DNA from: JBALVT01 sp036961345
Lineage (GTDB): Bacteria; Pseudomonadota; Gammaproteobacteria; Pseudomonadales; Halieaceae
Direction of reading: 5' to 3'
Length of the DNA: 64,000 nucleotides
Assembly: GCA_036961345.1 (NCBI GenBank)
Contig: JBALVT010000002.1
Coordinates: 1-64,000, forward strand
Shown in pieces: positions 54,682-63,920 of the stretch. The stretch's first letter is position 1. Each line of letters begins with the position of its first letter. The position numbers were made by a program, and so were the translations under genes. Below the pieces are notes generated by a model, which was not told where the DNA came from, did not search any database, and saw only the letters and a program-made list of their open reading frames with translations.

Positions 54682-55854
54682 TCAACTGTTTCCTGTTGGG
54701 GCGGCCATAGGCTGGTCGGCTGACGCCCTGGCTTGGATAAGATTAATAAAGTGATCAAACAGGGGGGCTGCGTCATGAGGTCCCGGGCTGGCCTCGGGGT
54801 GCCCCTGAAAACCAAAGGCGTCCTTGTCGGTGCGGTGAATGCCCTGCAACGAGCCGTCAAACAGAGATTTATGGGTGATTCGCAAATTGGCTGGCAAGCT
54901 ATCCTCATCCACCGCAAAACCGTGATTCTGACTGGTAATCAATACCGTATCGTCATCAAGATTCTTCACGGGATGGTTCGCGCCGTGGTGGCCAAATTTC
55001 ATTTTCACGGTGGCAGCACCGCTGGCAAGGGCCAATAATTGATGCCCCAGACAAATACCAAATACCGGCACCTGCGTTTCGAGAATGTCCCTAATAGCCT
55101 TTATGGCGTAGTCACAGGGCTCGGGGTCGCCAGGGCCATTGGAGAGAAATACCCCATCAGGGTTCATCGCCAATACGTCCGCCGCCGGTGTCTGCGCCGG
55201 CACCACAGTCAGACGGCAACCACGGTCTACCAGCATTCTCAGGATATTGCGTTTCACACCATAGTCATAGGCAACAACATGAAAGGGCAATTCACCCAGG
55301 GGTCGCTCCGAGTGACCGACATTCCACTCCCAACTGCCTTCAACAAACGTGTAGCTTTCCTCAACCGTCACTTCCTTTGCCAGATCCATACCCTTGAGGC
55401 CAGCAAATCCCCGGGCCTGTTCCAGCGCTTTGGCCTCATCCACGTTTTCGCCGGCCATAATGCACCCGCCCAGAGCGCCTTTTTCGCGCAATATCCGTGT
55501 CAGTCGGCGCGTGTCGATATCGGCAATCGCAACTATTTCATGGCGCTGGAGATAATCTTGTAAAGATTCGGTATTGCGGTAATTGCTGGCCATAATGGGC
55601 AGATCGCGAATAATCAGGCCAGTGGCCCATATTCCCCGTGACTCTTCATCCTCAGCGTTAGTGCCAGTATTCCCAATATGCGGGTATGTGAGGGTAACCA
55701 TTTGACGGGCGTATGAGGGATCAGTCAGAATTTCCTGATAGCCACTCATCGCCGTATTGAAAACGACTTCTCCGACGGAGGTGCCTTGTGCACCGATCGC
55801 CACGCCTTTGAATACACTACCATCGGCAAGGGCCAATATGGCTGGACAGACCAA
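54682..55854 (-). CDS. carA: Carbamoyl-phosphate synthase small (glutaminase) subunit
   Basis: Hydrolyses glutamine to feed ammonia to CarB. The class I amidotransferase triad contains the cysteine in GICLGHQLLALASG. I choose TTG 55854 because GGAGG lies exactly 5 nt upstream and the product (MVCPAILALADGS, 390 aa) aligns with the E. coli N-terminus; an ATG at 55866 and TTG at 55869 are in frame, but their initiation would bury that ribosome-binding site in coding sequence. A leader with terminator precedes it. Confidence 0.95.
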   Translation of the reverse strand: MVCPAILALADGSVFKGVAIGAQGTSVGEVVFNTAMSGYQEILTDPSYARQMVTLTYPHIGNTGTNAEDEESRGIWATGLIIRDLPIMASNYRNTESLQDYLQRHEIVAIADIDTRRLTRILREKGALGGCIMAGENVDEAKALEQARGFAGLKGMDLAKEVTVEESYTFVEGSWEWNVGHSERPLGELPFHVVAYDYGVKRNILRMLVDRGCRLTVVPAQTPAADVLAMNPDGVFLSNGPGDPEPCDYAIKAIRDILETQVPVFGICLGHQLLALASGAATVKMKFGHHGANHPVKNLDDDTVLITSQNHGFAVDEDSLPANLRITHKSLFDGSLQGIHRTDKDAFGFQGHPEASPGPHDAAPLFDHFINLIQARASADQPMAAPTGNS

Positions 55855-55872
55855 GCAAACCTCCATCAAACA

Positions 55873-55941
55873 TCAGTGATAACCCTCGCTGCGCGCTCGA
55901 AAAAAAGCGAGATGGGAAGCCTCATCTCGCTTTTTCGTCAT
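55873..55941 (-). CDS. Putative 22-codon carA leader peptide
   Basis: ATG 55941 to TGA 55873; product begins MTKKRDEASHLAFF. The ORF spans the terminator hairpin 55902-55935 and ends 18 bp before carA. An AGAG-like ribosome-binding site is 8-11 nt upstream. Ribosome position on it could decide hairpin formation. No run of a regulatory amino acid codon, so UTP-linked coupling is more plausible than amino-acid starvation. Confidence 0.4.
   Translation of the reverse strand: MTKKRDEASHLAFFRARSEGYH
55902..55935 (-). terminator. Intrinsic terminator in the carA leader (candidate attenuator)
   Basis: Leftward RNA: arms AAAAAGCGAGAUG and CAUCUCGCUUUUU (13 bp), 8-nt loop, U-run continuing to 55900. 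It lies about 47 bp upstream of carA and downstream of the promoter at 56017-56045, with no other leftward gene to terminate. An upstream stem TTCACAAG/CTTGTGAA could compete or pause polymerase. Confidence 0.75.
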
Positions 55942-56016
55942 AGTTTCAGCTCTGGTTATTCACAAGGTAATTAAGAATCCCGGTGCGCTGTCCGGTCTTG
56001 TGAAATCTGGCGGGTG

Positions 56017-56045
56017 ATTTTAGGCGATAGCACCGGAAGTGTCCA
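56017..56045 (-). promoter_or_regulatory. Sigma-70 promoter of carAB
   Basis: Minus-strand -35 TGGACA (56040-56045), 17-bp spacer, -10 TAAAAT (56017-56022), each 5/6 to consensus. Predicted start near 56010 gives a leader of about 155 nt. This 338-bp gap between carA and the SDR gene otherwise contains the leader ORF, the terminator and presumably the rightward SDR promoter. Confidence 0.65.
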
Positions 56046-56192
56046 TAGCACCGAAGGCCCATAAGCCCAAACAACGGCATTTGTTTGCAGTTTGAACGGG
56101 CCACGGGGATCGCCTTTCCCGTCAGTAAAGCACTTGCTTTAAATGGGATATCGCTTATCATACTGCGCTGAATCAGCACACGAGAGACTTCC

Positions 56193-57014
56193 ATGGCGTA
56201 CAGCAACGGCAAATTGGCGGTAATAACCGGGGCAGGCTCGGGAATCGGGCGTGCATTGGCCCAGCAATTGAACCGCGATGGATGTGCCTTGCTGCTGAGC
56301 GATATCAACGCTCAGGGCCTGAATGAGACCGTGCAATCATTGCAGCGCAGGGATATTTCCACTGAAACGCAGGTACTGGATATTGCCAATAGAGCAGCCG
56401 TCCACGCGTGGGCCGACCAAATCGCCGCGCAGCACGGCCATATCGACATTCTGATCAACAATGCCGGTGTCGCACTAATGGCTACCGTTGAAGAGAGCAG
56501 CTATGAAGACATTGAATGGCTGATGAACATCAACTTCTGGGGCGTAGTCTACGGCACCAAAGCGTTTCTGCCGCTATTGCGCAAAGCCAAGCAGGGACAT
56601 CTGGTAAATCTGTCATCAATCTTTGGCATCGTGGGCATTCCGACACAGTCTGCCTACAATGCCGCCAAATTTGCGGTAAGGGGTTATACAGAGGCACTGC
56701 GCCACGAACTGGACGGCAGCAACGTACACGTTTGCTGTGTACACCCCGGCGGAATTAAAACGAATATAGCGCTCAATAGTCGCAGCGCCAACGAAACTTC
56801 CGACGCGGATGAACGGCACGCCAACTTCGAAAAGTTCGCTCGCACCACACCTGAGTCTGCTGCTGCGCAAATTATTGCTGCAATAGAGACAAAAAAAATT
56901 CGTCTTCTCATTGGCTCAGATGCAAAACTCCTGTCATTTGTATCGCGACTGTTCCCGGTGAACTATCCACGCTTTCTCGGTGGGATGGGCAAGTCTGTGG
57001 AATCCATTAACTAG
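56193..57014 (+). CDS. Short-chain dehydrogenase/reductase
   Basis: 273 residues. Nucleotide motif TGAGSGIG 12-19, NNAG 89-92, catalytic S141/S142-Y155-K159. Classical SDR, NAD(P)(H)-dependent oxidoreductase of unknown substrate; the C-terminal RLFPVNYPRFLGGM tail is common in SDRs from hydrocarbon and lipid degraders. Its TAG stop overlaps the GTG start of the TetR gene, so the regulator is in the same operon. Confidence 0.9.
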   Translation: MAYSNGKLAVITGAGSGIGRALAQQLNRDGCALLLSDINAQGLNETVQSLQRRDISTETQVLDIANRAAVHAWADQIAAQHGHIDILINNAGVALMATVEESSYEDIEWLMNINFWGVVYGTKAFLPLLRKAKQGHLVNLSSIFGIVGIPTQSAYNAAKFAVRGYTEALRHELDGSNVHVCCVHPGGIKTNIALNSRSANETSDADERHANFEKFARTTPESAAAQIIAAIETKKIRLLIGSDAKLLSFVSRLFPVNYPRFLGGMGKSVESIN

Positions 57015-57676
57015 TGGGCAGTCAAAACAACCTGGCTCAAGATATTGCGACGCCGGTCAGCACACGCCAGAAGTTGCTGCTAACCGCCATGCGGCTTTAC
57101 GCCCGGAAAGGATTGCATGGGGTATCCCTTCGCAGTATCAGCGCCGCCGCCGGTTCAAAAAACTCCGCTGCGATGCACTACCACTTCAGCAACAGAGCAG
57201 GTGTTATCGCCGCGCTAATTGATATGATTGCCCAGGAACTGCAGGCAATAGCAGACAAAATTCGCGAGGAGGCGCCTGAACACCCCTCACTGAGAGAGGC
57301 ATTTCGCAATACAGTGCGCCCGCTGACGCAGCTACCGGTCACACAGCCCTGGGGGGCTGATGCAATTCGCTTCATGTCCAAAGCCATCGCCGAAAACGAT
57401 CCGGAAATTGCCGCCGCCATCAATCCTGTTTACGGCGCATTCTGGCAACGCATCGACAACAAACTTGCCAAACTGGTCCCCGAACTACCCCCCAAAGTAA
57501 GAAAGCTCCGCCTCATGTTTATGTCAGTTAACGCTTTTCACGGTGTTGCCGAGGTCGCCTCACTTGCGCATACACCGCTGGGAGATTTGAGCCACTTTAA
57601 CAATGACCAACTGCTTGACCACCTGGTGGATTACCTGATCGGCGGGCTCAAAGCGCCCTCCCATGCCAGCCAATAA
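57014..57676 (+). CDS. TetR-family transcriptional regulator
   Basis: 220 residues from GTG 57014. N-terminal helix-turn-helix (about 14-62: TRQKLLLTAMRLYARKGLHGVSLRSISAAAGSKNSAAMHYHFSNRAG pattern summarised) and a divergent ligand domain. Likely controls the adjacent SDR/acyl-CoA dehydrogenase genes, with an acyl-CoA or related compound as ligand; this is inference from context. Confidence 0.9.
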   Translation: MGSQNNLAQDIATPVSTRQKLLLTAMRLYARKGLHGVSLRSISAAAGSKNSAAMHYHFSNRAGVIAALIDMIAQELQAIADKIREEAPEHPSLREAFRNTVRPLTQLPVTQPWGADAIRFMSKAIAENDPEIAAAINPVYGAFWQRIDNKLAKLVPELPPKVRKLRLMFMSVNAFHGVAEVASLAHTPLGDLSHFNNDQLLDHLVDYLIGGLKAPSHASQ

Positions 57677-57715
57677 ATTTTTTCAAGACGCATTCAACCA
57701 GCAAAGGAATTTCAA

Positions 57716-58831
57716 ATGAGCACCGCAGCACAAGAGCTAATATTTGACGTCACACTGAGTGATGATCAACGCATGAATCGCGACACTGTACAGCGATTTG
57801 CCAATGCGGAAATTCGATCCCAGGCCAAAGAGGCCGACGAAGCCGCAGCAACGCCGGAGAACTTTTACCAAAAAACTCTGGACCTGGGCCTGACGCTAAT
57901 GCCAATCCCAGAAGCGCTGGGCGGCGCGGGTGTCATTCGCTCACCTGTCTCAAATGTCCTCAATGCCGAAGACCTATCTCATGGGGACCTGTCACTGGCG
58001 CTGGGCACGCTCAGCCCGCTGGCCTTTGTCAACACCCTGCTGGATCAGGGCAGCGAAGCGCAAAAAGAAAAGTATCTACCCTTATTTTGTGGCGAAGATT
58101 TTGTCGCGGCCACCACGGCACTGCAGGAGCCACGCGCCACCTTCGAGCCAACCGAACCGGCATGCACTGCCACACGCACCGACACCGGCTTCACGCTCAA
58201 TGGTACAAAATCCCTTGTGCCGTTGGGCTGCGAGGCCCAATTAATGCTGGTTGTGGCTAATCTGGAAAAAGAAGGTCCCGCCGCGTTTATTGTTGAAGGT
58301 AAACCAGCAGGCATGACAGCAACGCCAGAGTCCAATATGGGCTTGCGCGCCATAGAAACTGCAACCGTGGAATTCGCAGACGTGCAATTAGAGCACAGCG
58401 CGTTACTGGGCGAAGGCCTGTTCAATTTACAGCGTTTCATCGATCTATCGCGCATAGGCATCTGCGCACTGGCGGTGGGCACCTGCCAGGCAGTTCTCGA
58501 CTATGTAAAAGACTATTGCAATGAACGTGTTGCCTTTGGCGAGCCCATCACCAACCGACAATCTGTGGCCTTTATGATTGCCGACATCGCCATAGAACTC
58601 GACGCCATGCGCCTGATGACCTGGCGAGCAGCGTCTCGAGCAGAACAGGGCCTGGACTTTCACGAGCAGGCGTTTCTAGCCAAGACGTTCTGTGCTGAAC
58701 ATGCAATGAAAATTGGTACCGACGGCGTCCAGCTACTGGGTGGCCATGGGTTCTGCCGCGAGCACCCGGTAGAACAGTGGTATCGCAATCTCAGAGCCAT
58801 TGCCATTCTTGAAGGCGCTGCCAGCGTATAA
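57716..58831 (+). CDS. Acyl-CoA dehydrogenase-like flavoprotein (first of pair)
   Basis: 371 residues with the ACAD N-terminal helical domain, a beta domain (TGFTLNGTKSLVPLG) and C-terminal helices ending in RAIAILEGAASV. The family catalytic-base region (ILEG) is right at the C-terminus, so the usual final helix is missing. The flavin-stabilising ALQEPRAT segment departs from the normal ITEPxxGS. Perhaps a partner subunit in a heteromeric ACAD with the next gene, 26 bp downstream. Confidence 0.85.
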   Translation: MSTAAQELIFDVTLSDDQRMNRDTVQRFANAEIRSQAKEADEAAATPENFYQKTLDLGLTLMPIPEALGGAGVIRSPVSNVLNAEDLSHGDLSLALGTLSPLAFVNTLLDQGSEAQKEKYLPLFCGEDFVAATTALQEPRATFEPTEPACTATRTDTGFTLNGTKSLVPLGCEAQLMLVVANLEKEGPAAFIVEGKPAGMTATPESNMGLRAIETATVEFADVQLEHSALLGEGLFNLQRFIDLSRIGICALAVGTCQAVLDYVKDYCNERVAFGEPITNRQSVAFMIADIAIELDAMRLMTWRAASRAEQGLDFHEQAFLAKTFCAEHAMKIGTDGVQLLGGHGFCREHPVEQWYRNLRAIAILEGAASV

Positions 58832-58857
58832 CCACACAGAATTCCAGGAGTAACAAA

Positions 58858-60060
58858 ATGATCAATCTCGAACTATCAAAAGCACATCAGGAAACCGTCG
58901 ATAACATAATGATGTTAGCCGAACATATGATGCGGCCCTACTCGCGCAAGTACGACAAGGAAGAGCACAGCTACCCGAAGGAAATGGAAGAAGTCGCAAA
59001 ACTGATAAATGGCGGCAGGTCTGGCGCAGGCGGTGGCAAAAAAGAACCAGTCCCTGAAGGCACCATCGTCAACGGCGGTAACATCGGCTCTGTCACCGGA
59101 CTGCAGGCACTTAGTTGGGGCGACGTGGGCTTGTTTTTGGGCATGCCCGGAAGCGGTTTGGGTAATGCGGCAATCAATGCGGTGGGCACCCCCGAACAGG
59201 TAGAAAAATACGGCAGCTCATACGCCGCCATGTGCATCACCGAACCCAACACGGGATCCGATTCAGCCAATGTTAGCACCACGGCTGTAGCCGATGGCGA
59301 CGAATGGGTGCTCAACGGCGAGAAGATTTTTGTTACCGATGGGGATCGCTGCGACACGCTGGTGGTGTGGGCAACGCTGGACAAATCTCTGGGCAAGGCG
59401 GCTATAAAATCTTTTATTGTCGAAAAAGGCACACCGGGCTGTGAAGTTGCAAGACTGGAATACAAGATGGGTATTCGGGCCTCCGACACCGCAGCCATCG
59501 TCTTCAGTGACTGCCGAATCCCGAAAGAAAATATCCTCGGAAGCCCGCAGGTGGCAACCAATGCCGAAGAACGCAAAAAAGCGTTTGGCGGCGTCATGCA
59601 GACCTTCGATAACACTCGCCCGCCAGTGGCCTCTATGGCGATTGGAGTTGGCCGCGCCGCCCTGGATCTCACCCGTTCCATACTTGAGAAAGAGGGAGTG
59701 GAACTCAAGTTCGACAAAAACCCAAGCAACCTGTCCGCCCTCGAGGCCGAACTGTATAAGATGGAAGCGGAGTGGGAAGGCGCACGACTGCTGGTATTGC
59801 GTGCCGCATGGATGGCGGACAACAAAATGCCCAATTCCATGGAAGCGTCGATGTGCAAAGCCAAAGCCGGCCGCATGGGCAACTACGTCACGCTGCGCTG
59901 TGTGGAGCTGTGTCAAAGCCTGGGCTACAGTGAGAGCGAATTGCTGGAAAAATTTGCCAGGGATTCCAAGATTCTCGACATCTTTGAAGGCACACAGCAA
60001 ATCCAGCAGCTAATTGTGGCTCGCCGGGTTTTGGGCAAGTCTTCCTCAGAGCTTAAATAA
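58858..60060 (+). CDS. Acyl-CoA dehydrogenase (second of pair)
   Basis: 400 residues with complete ACAD motifs: CITEPNTGSDSANV (flavin and substrate), WVLNGEKIFVTDGD, and the catalytic glutamate in LDIFEGTQQIQQLI. Oxidises an acyl-CoA to the enoyl-CoA with electron-transferring flavoprotein as acceptor. A glycine-rich insert NGGRSGAGGGKKEP near 51-64 is uncommon. Paired with the less canonical ACAD upstream. Confidence 0.9.
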   Translation: MINLELSKAHQETVDNIMMLAEHMMRPYSRKYDKEEHSYPKEMEEVAKLINGGRSGAGGGKKEPVPEGTIVNGGNIGSVTGLQALSWGDVGLFLGMPGSGLGNAAINAVGTPEQVEKYGSSYAAMCITEPNTGSDSANVSTTAVADGDEWVLNGEKIFVTDGDRCDTLVVWATLDKSLGKAAIKSFIVEKGTPGCEVARLEYKMGIRASDTAAIVFSDCRIPKENILGSPQVATNAEERKKAFGGVMQTFDNTRPPVASMAIGVGRAALDLTRSILEKEGVELKFDKNPSNLSALEAELYKMEAEWEGARLLVLRAAWMADNKMPNSMEASMCKAKAGRMGNYVTLRCVELCQSLGYSESELLEKFARDSKILDIFEGTQQIQQLIVARRVLGKSSSELK

Positions 60061-60084
60061 GACCTACCCGCATATGAGGTCAAC

Positions 60085-61284
60085 ATGACCCGGCAGTTAT
60101 CGCGAGCGCAATTTACCGTTCTCATTGTGGGCCTTATGGCCACAGGGATCGGTCAATCACTGGTGTTTGCGATTCTGCCTCCACTGGGTCGAGAAGTACT
60201 CCTAAGTGAGGTACAGATAACCTCTATTATTGGTGTCTCGGCCCTGGTATTCGGAATTGCATCACCGCGCTGGGGCCGGTTTAGTGATCGCGTAGGTCGC
60301 AAGCCGATCATCATCACCGGTCTGGTGGGCTATACGATAGGTACGCTTTTATTTACCAGCGTATTTTACGCGGGTTTAAGTGGGCTGCTCAGCGGTGCTA
60401 CGTTATACGCCGTCCTGCTACTGGCGCGCTGCAGTCAATCTGTGATTATGTCCGGTACCAGCCCGGCCAGTGTGGCCTACGCTGCTGACCACAGCTCCCC
60501 TGAACAACGCACCAAAACCATGGCACATTTGGGCACAGCCAACAGCATGGGAACAATTCTCGGCCCCGCGGTCAGCGGTGCATTGGCCACCTTGGGATTA
60601 CTGGCACCCCTGTACTTTGCCGGCGCGCTGGCAGCTTTTGCCGCTATCCTGGTCTGGAAAAAGTTGCCCGTAACGCCTAAAACCGAGCTTGTGAGTAGAG
60701 CGGTGCGGGCTCGTCTTCGCTACACAGACCCGAGGGTCGTACGCTACCTGGGTGCCTCCATAGGATTATTTGTAGGCTATTCAGGTATTCAACAAACCCT
60801 GGGCTTTCAGCTGCAGGACAAAATGAATCTAAGTGGCATCGAAACCGCGCAAATGACTGGTGCGGCACTCATGGTGGCCGCTGTTTTTACCTTCACAACC
60901 CAAATGACGGTGATGCAGAGGCTTTCGCTAAAAGCCAGTCAGTTCATTGGCCTGGGCCTTGTGTCGATGCTGATTGGCGCTCTGTTTGTTGCGAGTTTTG
61001 AGACTTTCGCGGTACTGGCGGTGGGCATGGGCTTTTTGGGTACCGGCCTGGGAATGAGTGTTCCGGCGATCTCGGCGGGCGCTTCTCTGGCGGTTACAGC
61101 GGAGGAACAGGGCGCGATAGCAGGAATGGTGAGCTCATGCCCGGCTATCGGTTTTTCTGTAGGACCAATATGCGCCGGAGCGCTATATCAAATTCACGGC
61201 CCACTGGCCGCGCTCTTCAGCGCTGCAGTATTTCTTATAGTGTTAACCACACTGGTACTGGTGCAACGAAAAAACAACAGCTAA
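60085..61284 (+). CDS. Major facilitator superfamily transporter
   Basis: 399 residues, about 12 helices, with motif A GRFSDRVGRKPII after helix 2 and a GPAVSGALATLG motif C-like segment typical of drug:H+ antiporters (DHA1). Likely an efflux or uptake pump for a compound handled by this cluster. It overlaps the converging thioesterase gene by 4 bp. Confidence 0.88.
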   Translation: MTRQLSRAQFTVLIVGLMATGIGQSLVFAILPPLGREVLLSEVQITSIIGVSALVFGIASPRWGRFSDRVGRKPIIITGLVGYTIGTLLFTSVFYAGLSGLLSGATLYAVLLLARCSQSVIMSGTSPASVAYAADHSSPEQRTKTMAHLGTANSMGTILGPAVSGALATLGLLAPLYFAGALAAFAAILVWKKLPVTPKTELVSRAVRARLRYTDPRVVRYLGASIGLFVGYSGIQQTLGFQLQDKMNLSGIETAQMTGAALMVAAVFTFTTQMTVMQRLSLKASQFIGLGLVSMLIGALFVASFETFAVLAVGMGFLGTGLGMSVPAISAGASLAVTAEEQGAIAGMVSSCPAIGFSVGPICAGALYQIHGPLAALFSAAVFLIVLTTLVLVQRKNNS

Positions 61285-61715
61285 CGAGTAATTCGTTCCA
61301 GCGCAGCTCTTAATTGCGGCGGGATAGGCACGGATTTATTCGCCGCACGATCGACAAACACGTGCACGAAGTGGCCGTGCGCAACAGCCTGCTCAATCCC
61401 CTGTTTAAAAATCGCTATACCATATTGGACGGAACTGTTGCCGAGTCTGTCGATTCGCAGACCAGCTTCAATAGGCTCAGGATAGCTAATCGGTGCGTGA
61501 TATTCGCATCCGGAATTCACCACAAAACCAACAATTGACCCATCGTTAATATCGAGCCCGCCCTCTTCAATCAGATAGCGATTGGCCGCTGTATCGAAGT
61601 AGGAGTAATACATCACATTGTTTACGTGACCGTAAATATCGTTATCACTCCAGCGGGTACTAATTGGGTAAAATACGCGGTAGTCCGAACGACCGGGCAC
61701 GGAGGATTCGCTCAT
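61281..61715 (-). CDS. Hotdog-fold acyl-CoA thioesterase (4HBT family)
   Basis: 144 residues with RWSDNDIYGHVNNVMYYSYFDTA, the aspartate-containing motif of YbgC/4-hydroxybenzoyl-CoA thioesterases. Probably hydrolyses an acyl-CoA formed in the neighbouring pathway. First of its strand-group after the iron alcohol dehydrogenase, 35 bp away. Confidence 0.88.
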   Translation of the reverse strand: MSESSVPGRSDYRVFYPISTRWSDNDIYGHVNNVMYYSYFDTAANRYLIEEGGLDINDGSIVGFVVNSGCEYHAPISYPEPIEAGLRIDRLGNSSVQYGIAIFKQGIEQAVAHGHFVHVFVDRAANKSVPIPPQLRAALERITR

Positions 61716-61750
61716 AGGAATTTACGCCTCATTTAAAGTTTCCCTGCCAT

Positions 61751-62905
61751 TTAATAAGCCGCCCGGTAGATCATCAGGGCATCCTCATAGGCAATGTCAC
61801 GAGGATTATTCACTAAAAGCCGTTGCTGCAGCATGGCGTCTTCTGACAACATTTCCAGGTCCTCCTCCTTAACGCCCGCCTCTTGCAATGTGGCGGGCAG
61901 GGAGACATCGCTTATCAGACTACGCAGCGCGTCTATCAGGGCCGAGGTTCTGGCCTGTTCATCCCCTGCCACCGGCTCACCGATAACGATTTCTGCCAGC
62001 TCGGAATAAAGATGGCTGGCCTGGGGCGCATTAAACTCAAGGACAGACGGCAGTACCAGAGAATTACTGAGGCCATGGGGTATATGATAATGCCCACCCA
62101 ACGGATAAGCCAGAGCGTGTACCGCCGCTACCGGTGCGTTGGCAAAGGCCTGCCCGGCCAGCATCGCACCGAGCAGCATATTGGCCCGAGCCTCACGGTT
62201 ACCGCCTTCGAGTACGGCTGTGCGAATGTTTCTCGACAAAAGACTCAACGCCTGCCTGGCAAGATTGTCCGACAACGGGTTCTTTTTATGTTTTGAAGTG
62301 TATGCCTCGATCGCGTGTACCATCGCATCCACGCCCGTCATAGCGGTGACCGCTGGCGGCAGGCCCAGTGTCAAATCCGCATCCAACACCGCCACGTCGG
62401 GTAATAACACAGCCGAAGAAACCCCCGCCTTGGTCGTTTCACCCGTGGTGATAACCGCCACTGGAGTCACCTCTGAACCCGTTCCGGCCGTGGTCGGCAC
62501 CAGAAGCAGCGGCAGGCGAGCGCCGCTGACCTGGTCCACGCCGTAAAGTTCGGGGAGACTTTGATTGCCCCCCATAAGAACCGCAACGACCTTGGCCACA
62601 TCCATGGAGCTACCACCGCCTACGGCGATAACCCCGTCAATATCCTCTCCCACACCCAGTTCAGCTGCAGCCAACACGACGGCTTCCGGCGGGTCTTCTT
62701 TTACCTGATCAAATAACACTGGAGGCATGCCCGCGCTCGCCAGCGCACTGATCACCGGAGCAACCAGGCCAATAGCTACCAAACCGGGATCGGTAACCAG
62801 CAGCGGACGCGTTACACCCAACATCCGACACTGTTGCGCCAACTCAAGTGAGCTACCAGCACCGCTAACTATTCGCGGCGCTGTGTTAAAAACAAAAGCA
62901 TCCAT
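61751..62905 (-). CDS. Iron-containing (group III) alcohol dehydrogenase
   Basis: 384 residues. NAD-binding GGGSSMDVAK at 96-105, TAGTGSEVTPVAVI, and metal-binding histidines in MVHAIEAY and HALAYPLGGHYHIPHGLSN. Substrate unknown; relatives oxidise alcohols, lactaldehyde or reduce maleylacetate. Leftward after the quinone-oxidoreductase-like gene by 37 bp. Confidence 0.92.
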   Translation of the reverse strand: MDAFVFNTAPRIVSGAGSSLELAQQCRMLGVTRPLLVTDPGLVAIGLVAPVISALASAGMPPVLFDQVKEDPPEAVVLAAAELGVGEDIDGVIAVGGGSSMDVAKVVAVLMGGNQSLPELYGVDQVSGARLPLLLVPTTAGTGSEVTPVAVITTGETTKAGVSSAVLLPDVAVLDADLTLGLPPAVTAMTGVDAMVHAIEAYTSKHKKNPLSDNLARQALSLLSRNIRTAVLEGGNREARANMLLGAMLAGQAFANAPVAAVHALAYPLGGHYHIPHGLSNSLVLPSVLEFNAPQASHLYSELAEIVIGEPVAGDEQARTSALIDALRSLISDVSLPATLQEAGVKEEDLEMLSEDAMLQQRLLVNNPRDIAYEDALMIYRAAY

Positions 62906-62942
62906 CAGATCATCTCCGGGTATTTACATTTAGGACTATAAG

Positions 62943-63920
62943 CTAAAAATTCATAATGACCTTGCCGCGTGCGCGCCGCTCGATCAGGCAATTGAAAGCG
63001 TCTTCGTATTGATCGATTGAAAAGCTGTCCGTCACAACCGGGCTAAGCTTGCCCGCGGCGAACAACGCCCACAACTCCTCAATATTCTTCAGATTCACGG
63101 CCGGCTCTTCACCTGTGAATCGCCCCCAGAAAACACCCACTAGCGAGCACCCTTTGAGAAGGGTCAAATTTAGCGGGATTTTGGGAATCGGACCACTGGC
63201 GAAGCCAATAACCAAATACCGACCATTCCAGGCCATGCCGCGAATGGCGGGTTCGGCGTAGTCGCCACCTACCGGGTCATAGACAACGTCTACACCCTTG
63301 CCCCCGGTCAGCTCCTTGATACGATCTTTCAGGGACTCTTCGGAGTAATTAATGACCTCATCCGCACCCAATGATTTACAAAGATCCAGTTTTTCCTGGG
63401 TACTGGCCGCCGCGATAACTTTGGCCCCCATCAGCTTGCCCAGCTCAATGGCGGTGGTGCCAACTCCGCCCGCTGCGCCCAGTACCAGCAATGTTTCACC
63501 CGCTTGCAGGTTAGCGCGCTGCTTTAGCGCGTAATAGGAGGTAAAGTAAGTGATGCTAACGCCAGCAGCTTGCTCAAAGGTCAAGCCTTCAGGCATAGGG
63601 AATGCCGCGTGTTCATTGACTGCAATCTGCTCACAAAACGCACCAGAAGCACCCATTGAGATCACCTTGTCTCCCACCTTGAACCGGCTAACCTTAGCAC
63701 CAACCGCAACAACCTCACCGGAGCATTCACCGCCAGGTATAAAAGGCATGTCTGGTTGAATCTGGTATTTGCCCTGAATAATTAACACATCGGGGAAGTT
63801 CAATCCTGCGGCTTTGACGTTAATGAGAACGTCCTGTTCTCCCACTTCAGGGTTGGGCCAATCGGCTACCAGTTCGAGCTTGTCCGCCAGGCCGTGTTCT
63901 TTACATACCAATGCTTTCAT
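62943..63920 (-). CDS. NADPH:quinone oxidoreductase-like MDR protein
   Basis: 325 residues of the zinc-free medium-chain dehydrogenase/reductase family (QOR/enoyl reductase branch): PGGECSGEVVAVGAKV, NADPH motif LGAAGGVGTTA near 144-154, YDPVGG. Start ATG 63920 with GGAGAAAATT upstream. Members reduce quinones or 2-enoyl-CoA, compatible with the acyl-CoA theme of the cluster. The remaining 80 bp to the window end show no further gene. Confidence 0.92.
   Translation of the reverse strand: MKALVCKEHGLADKLELVADWPNPEVGEQDVLINVKAAGLNFPDVLIIQGKYQIQPDMPFIPGGECSGEVVAVGAKVSRFKVGDKVISMGASGAFCEQIAVNEHAAFPMPEGLTFEQAAGVSITYFTSYYALKQRANLQAGETLLVLGAAGGVGTTAIELGKLMGAKVIAAASTQEKLDLCKSLGADEVINYSEESLKDRIKELTGGKGVDVVYDPVGGDYAEPAIRGMAWNGRYLVIGFASGPIPKIPLNLTLLKGCSLVGVFWGRFTGEEPAVNLKNIEELWALFAAGKLSPVVTDSFSIDQYEDAFNCLIERRARGKVIMNF

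Noticed and set aside
58971..60000. 245- and 303-codon leftward frames inside the second acyl-CoA dehydrogenase
   Set aside because: Long only because of GC-rich codon bias; the + strand protein has full ACAD motifs.
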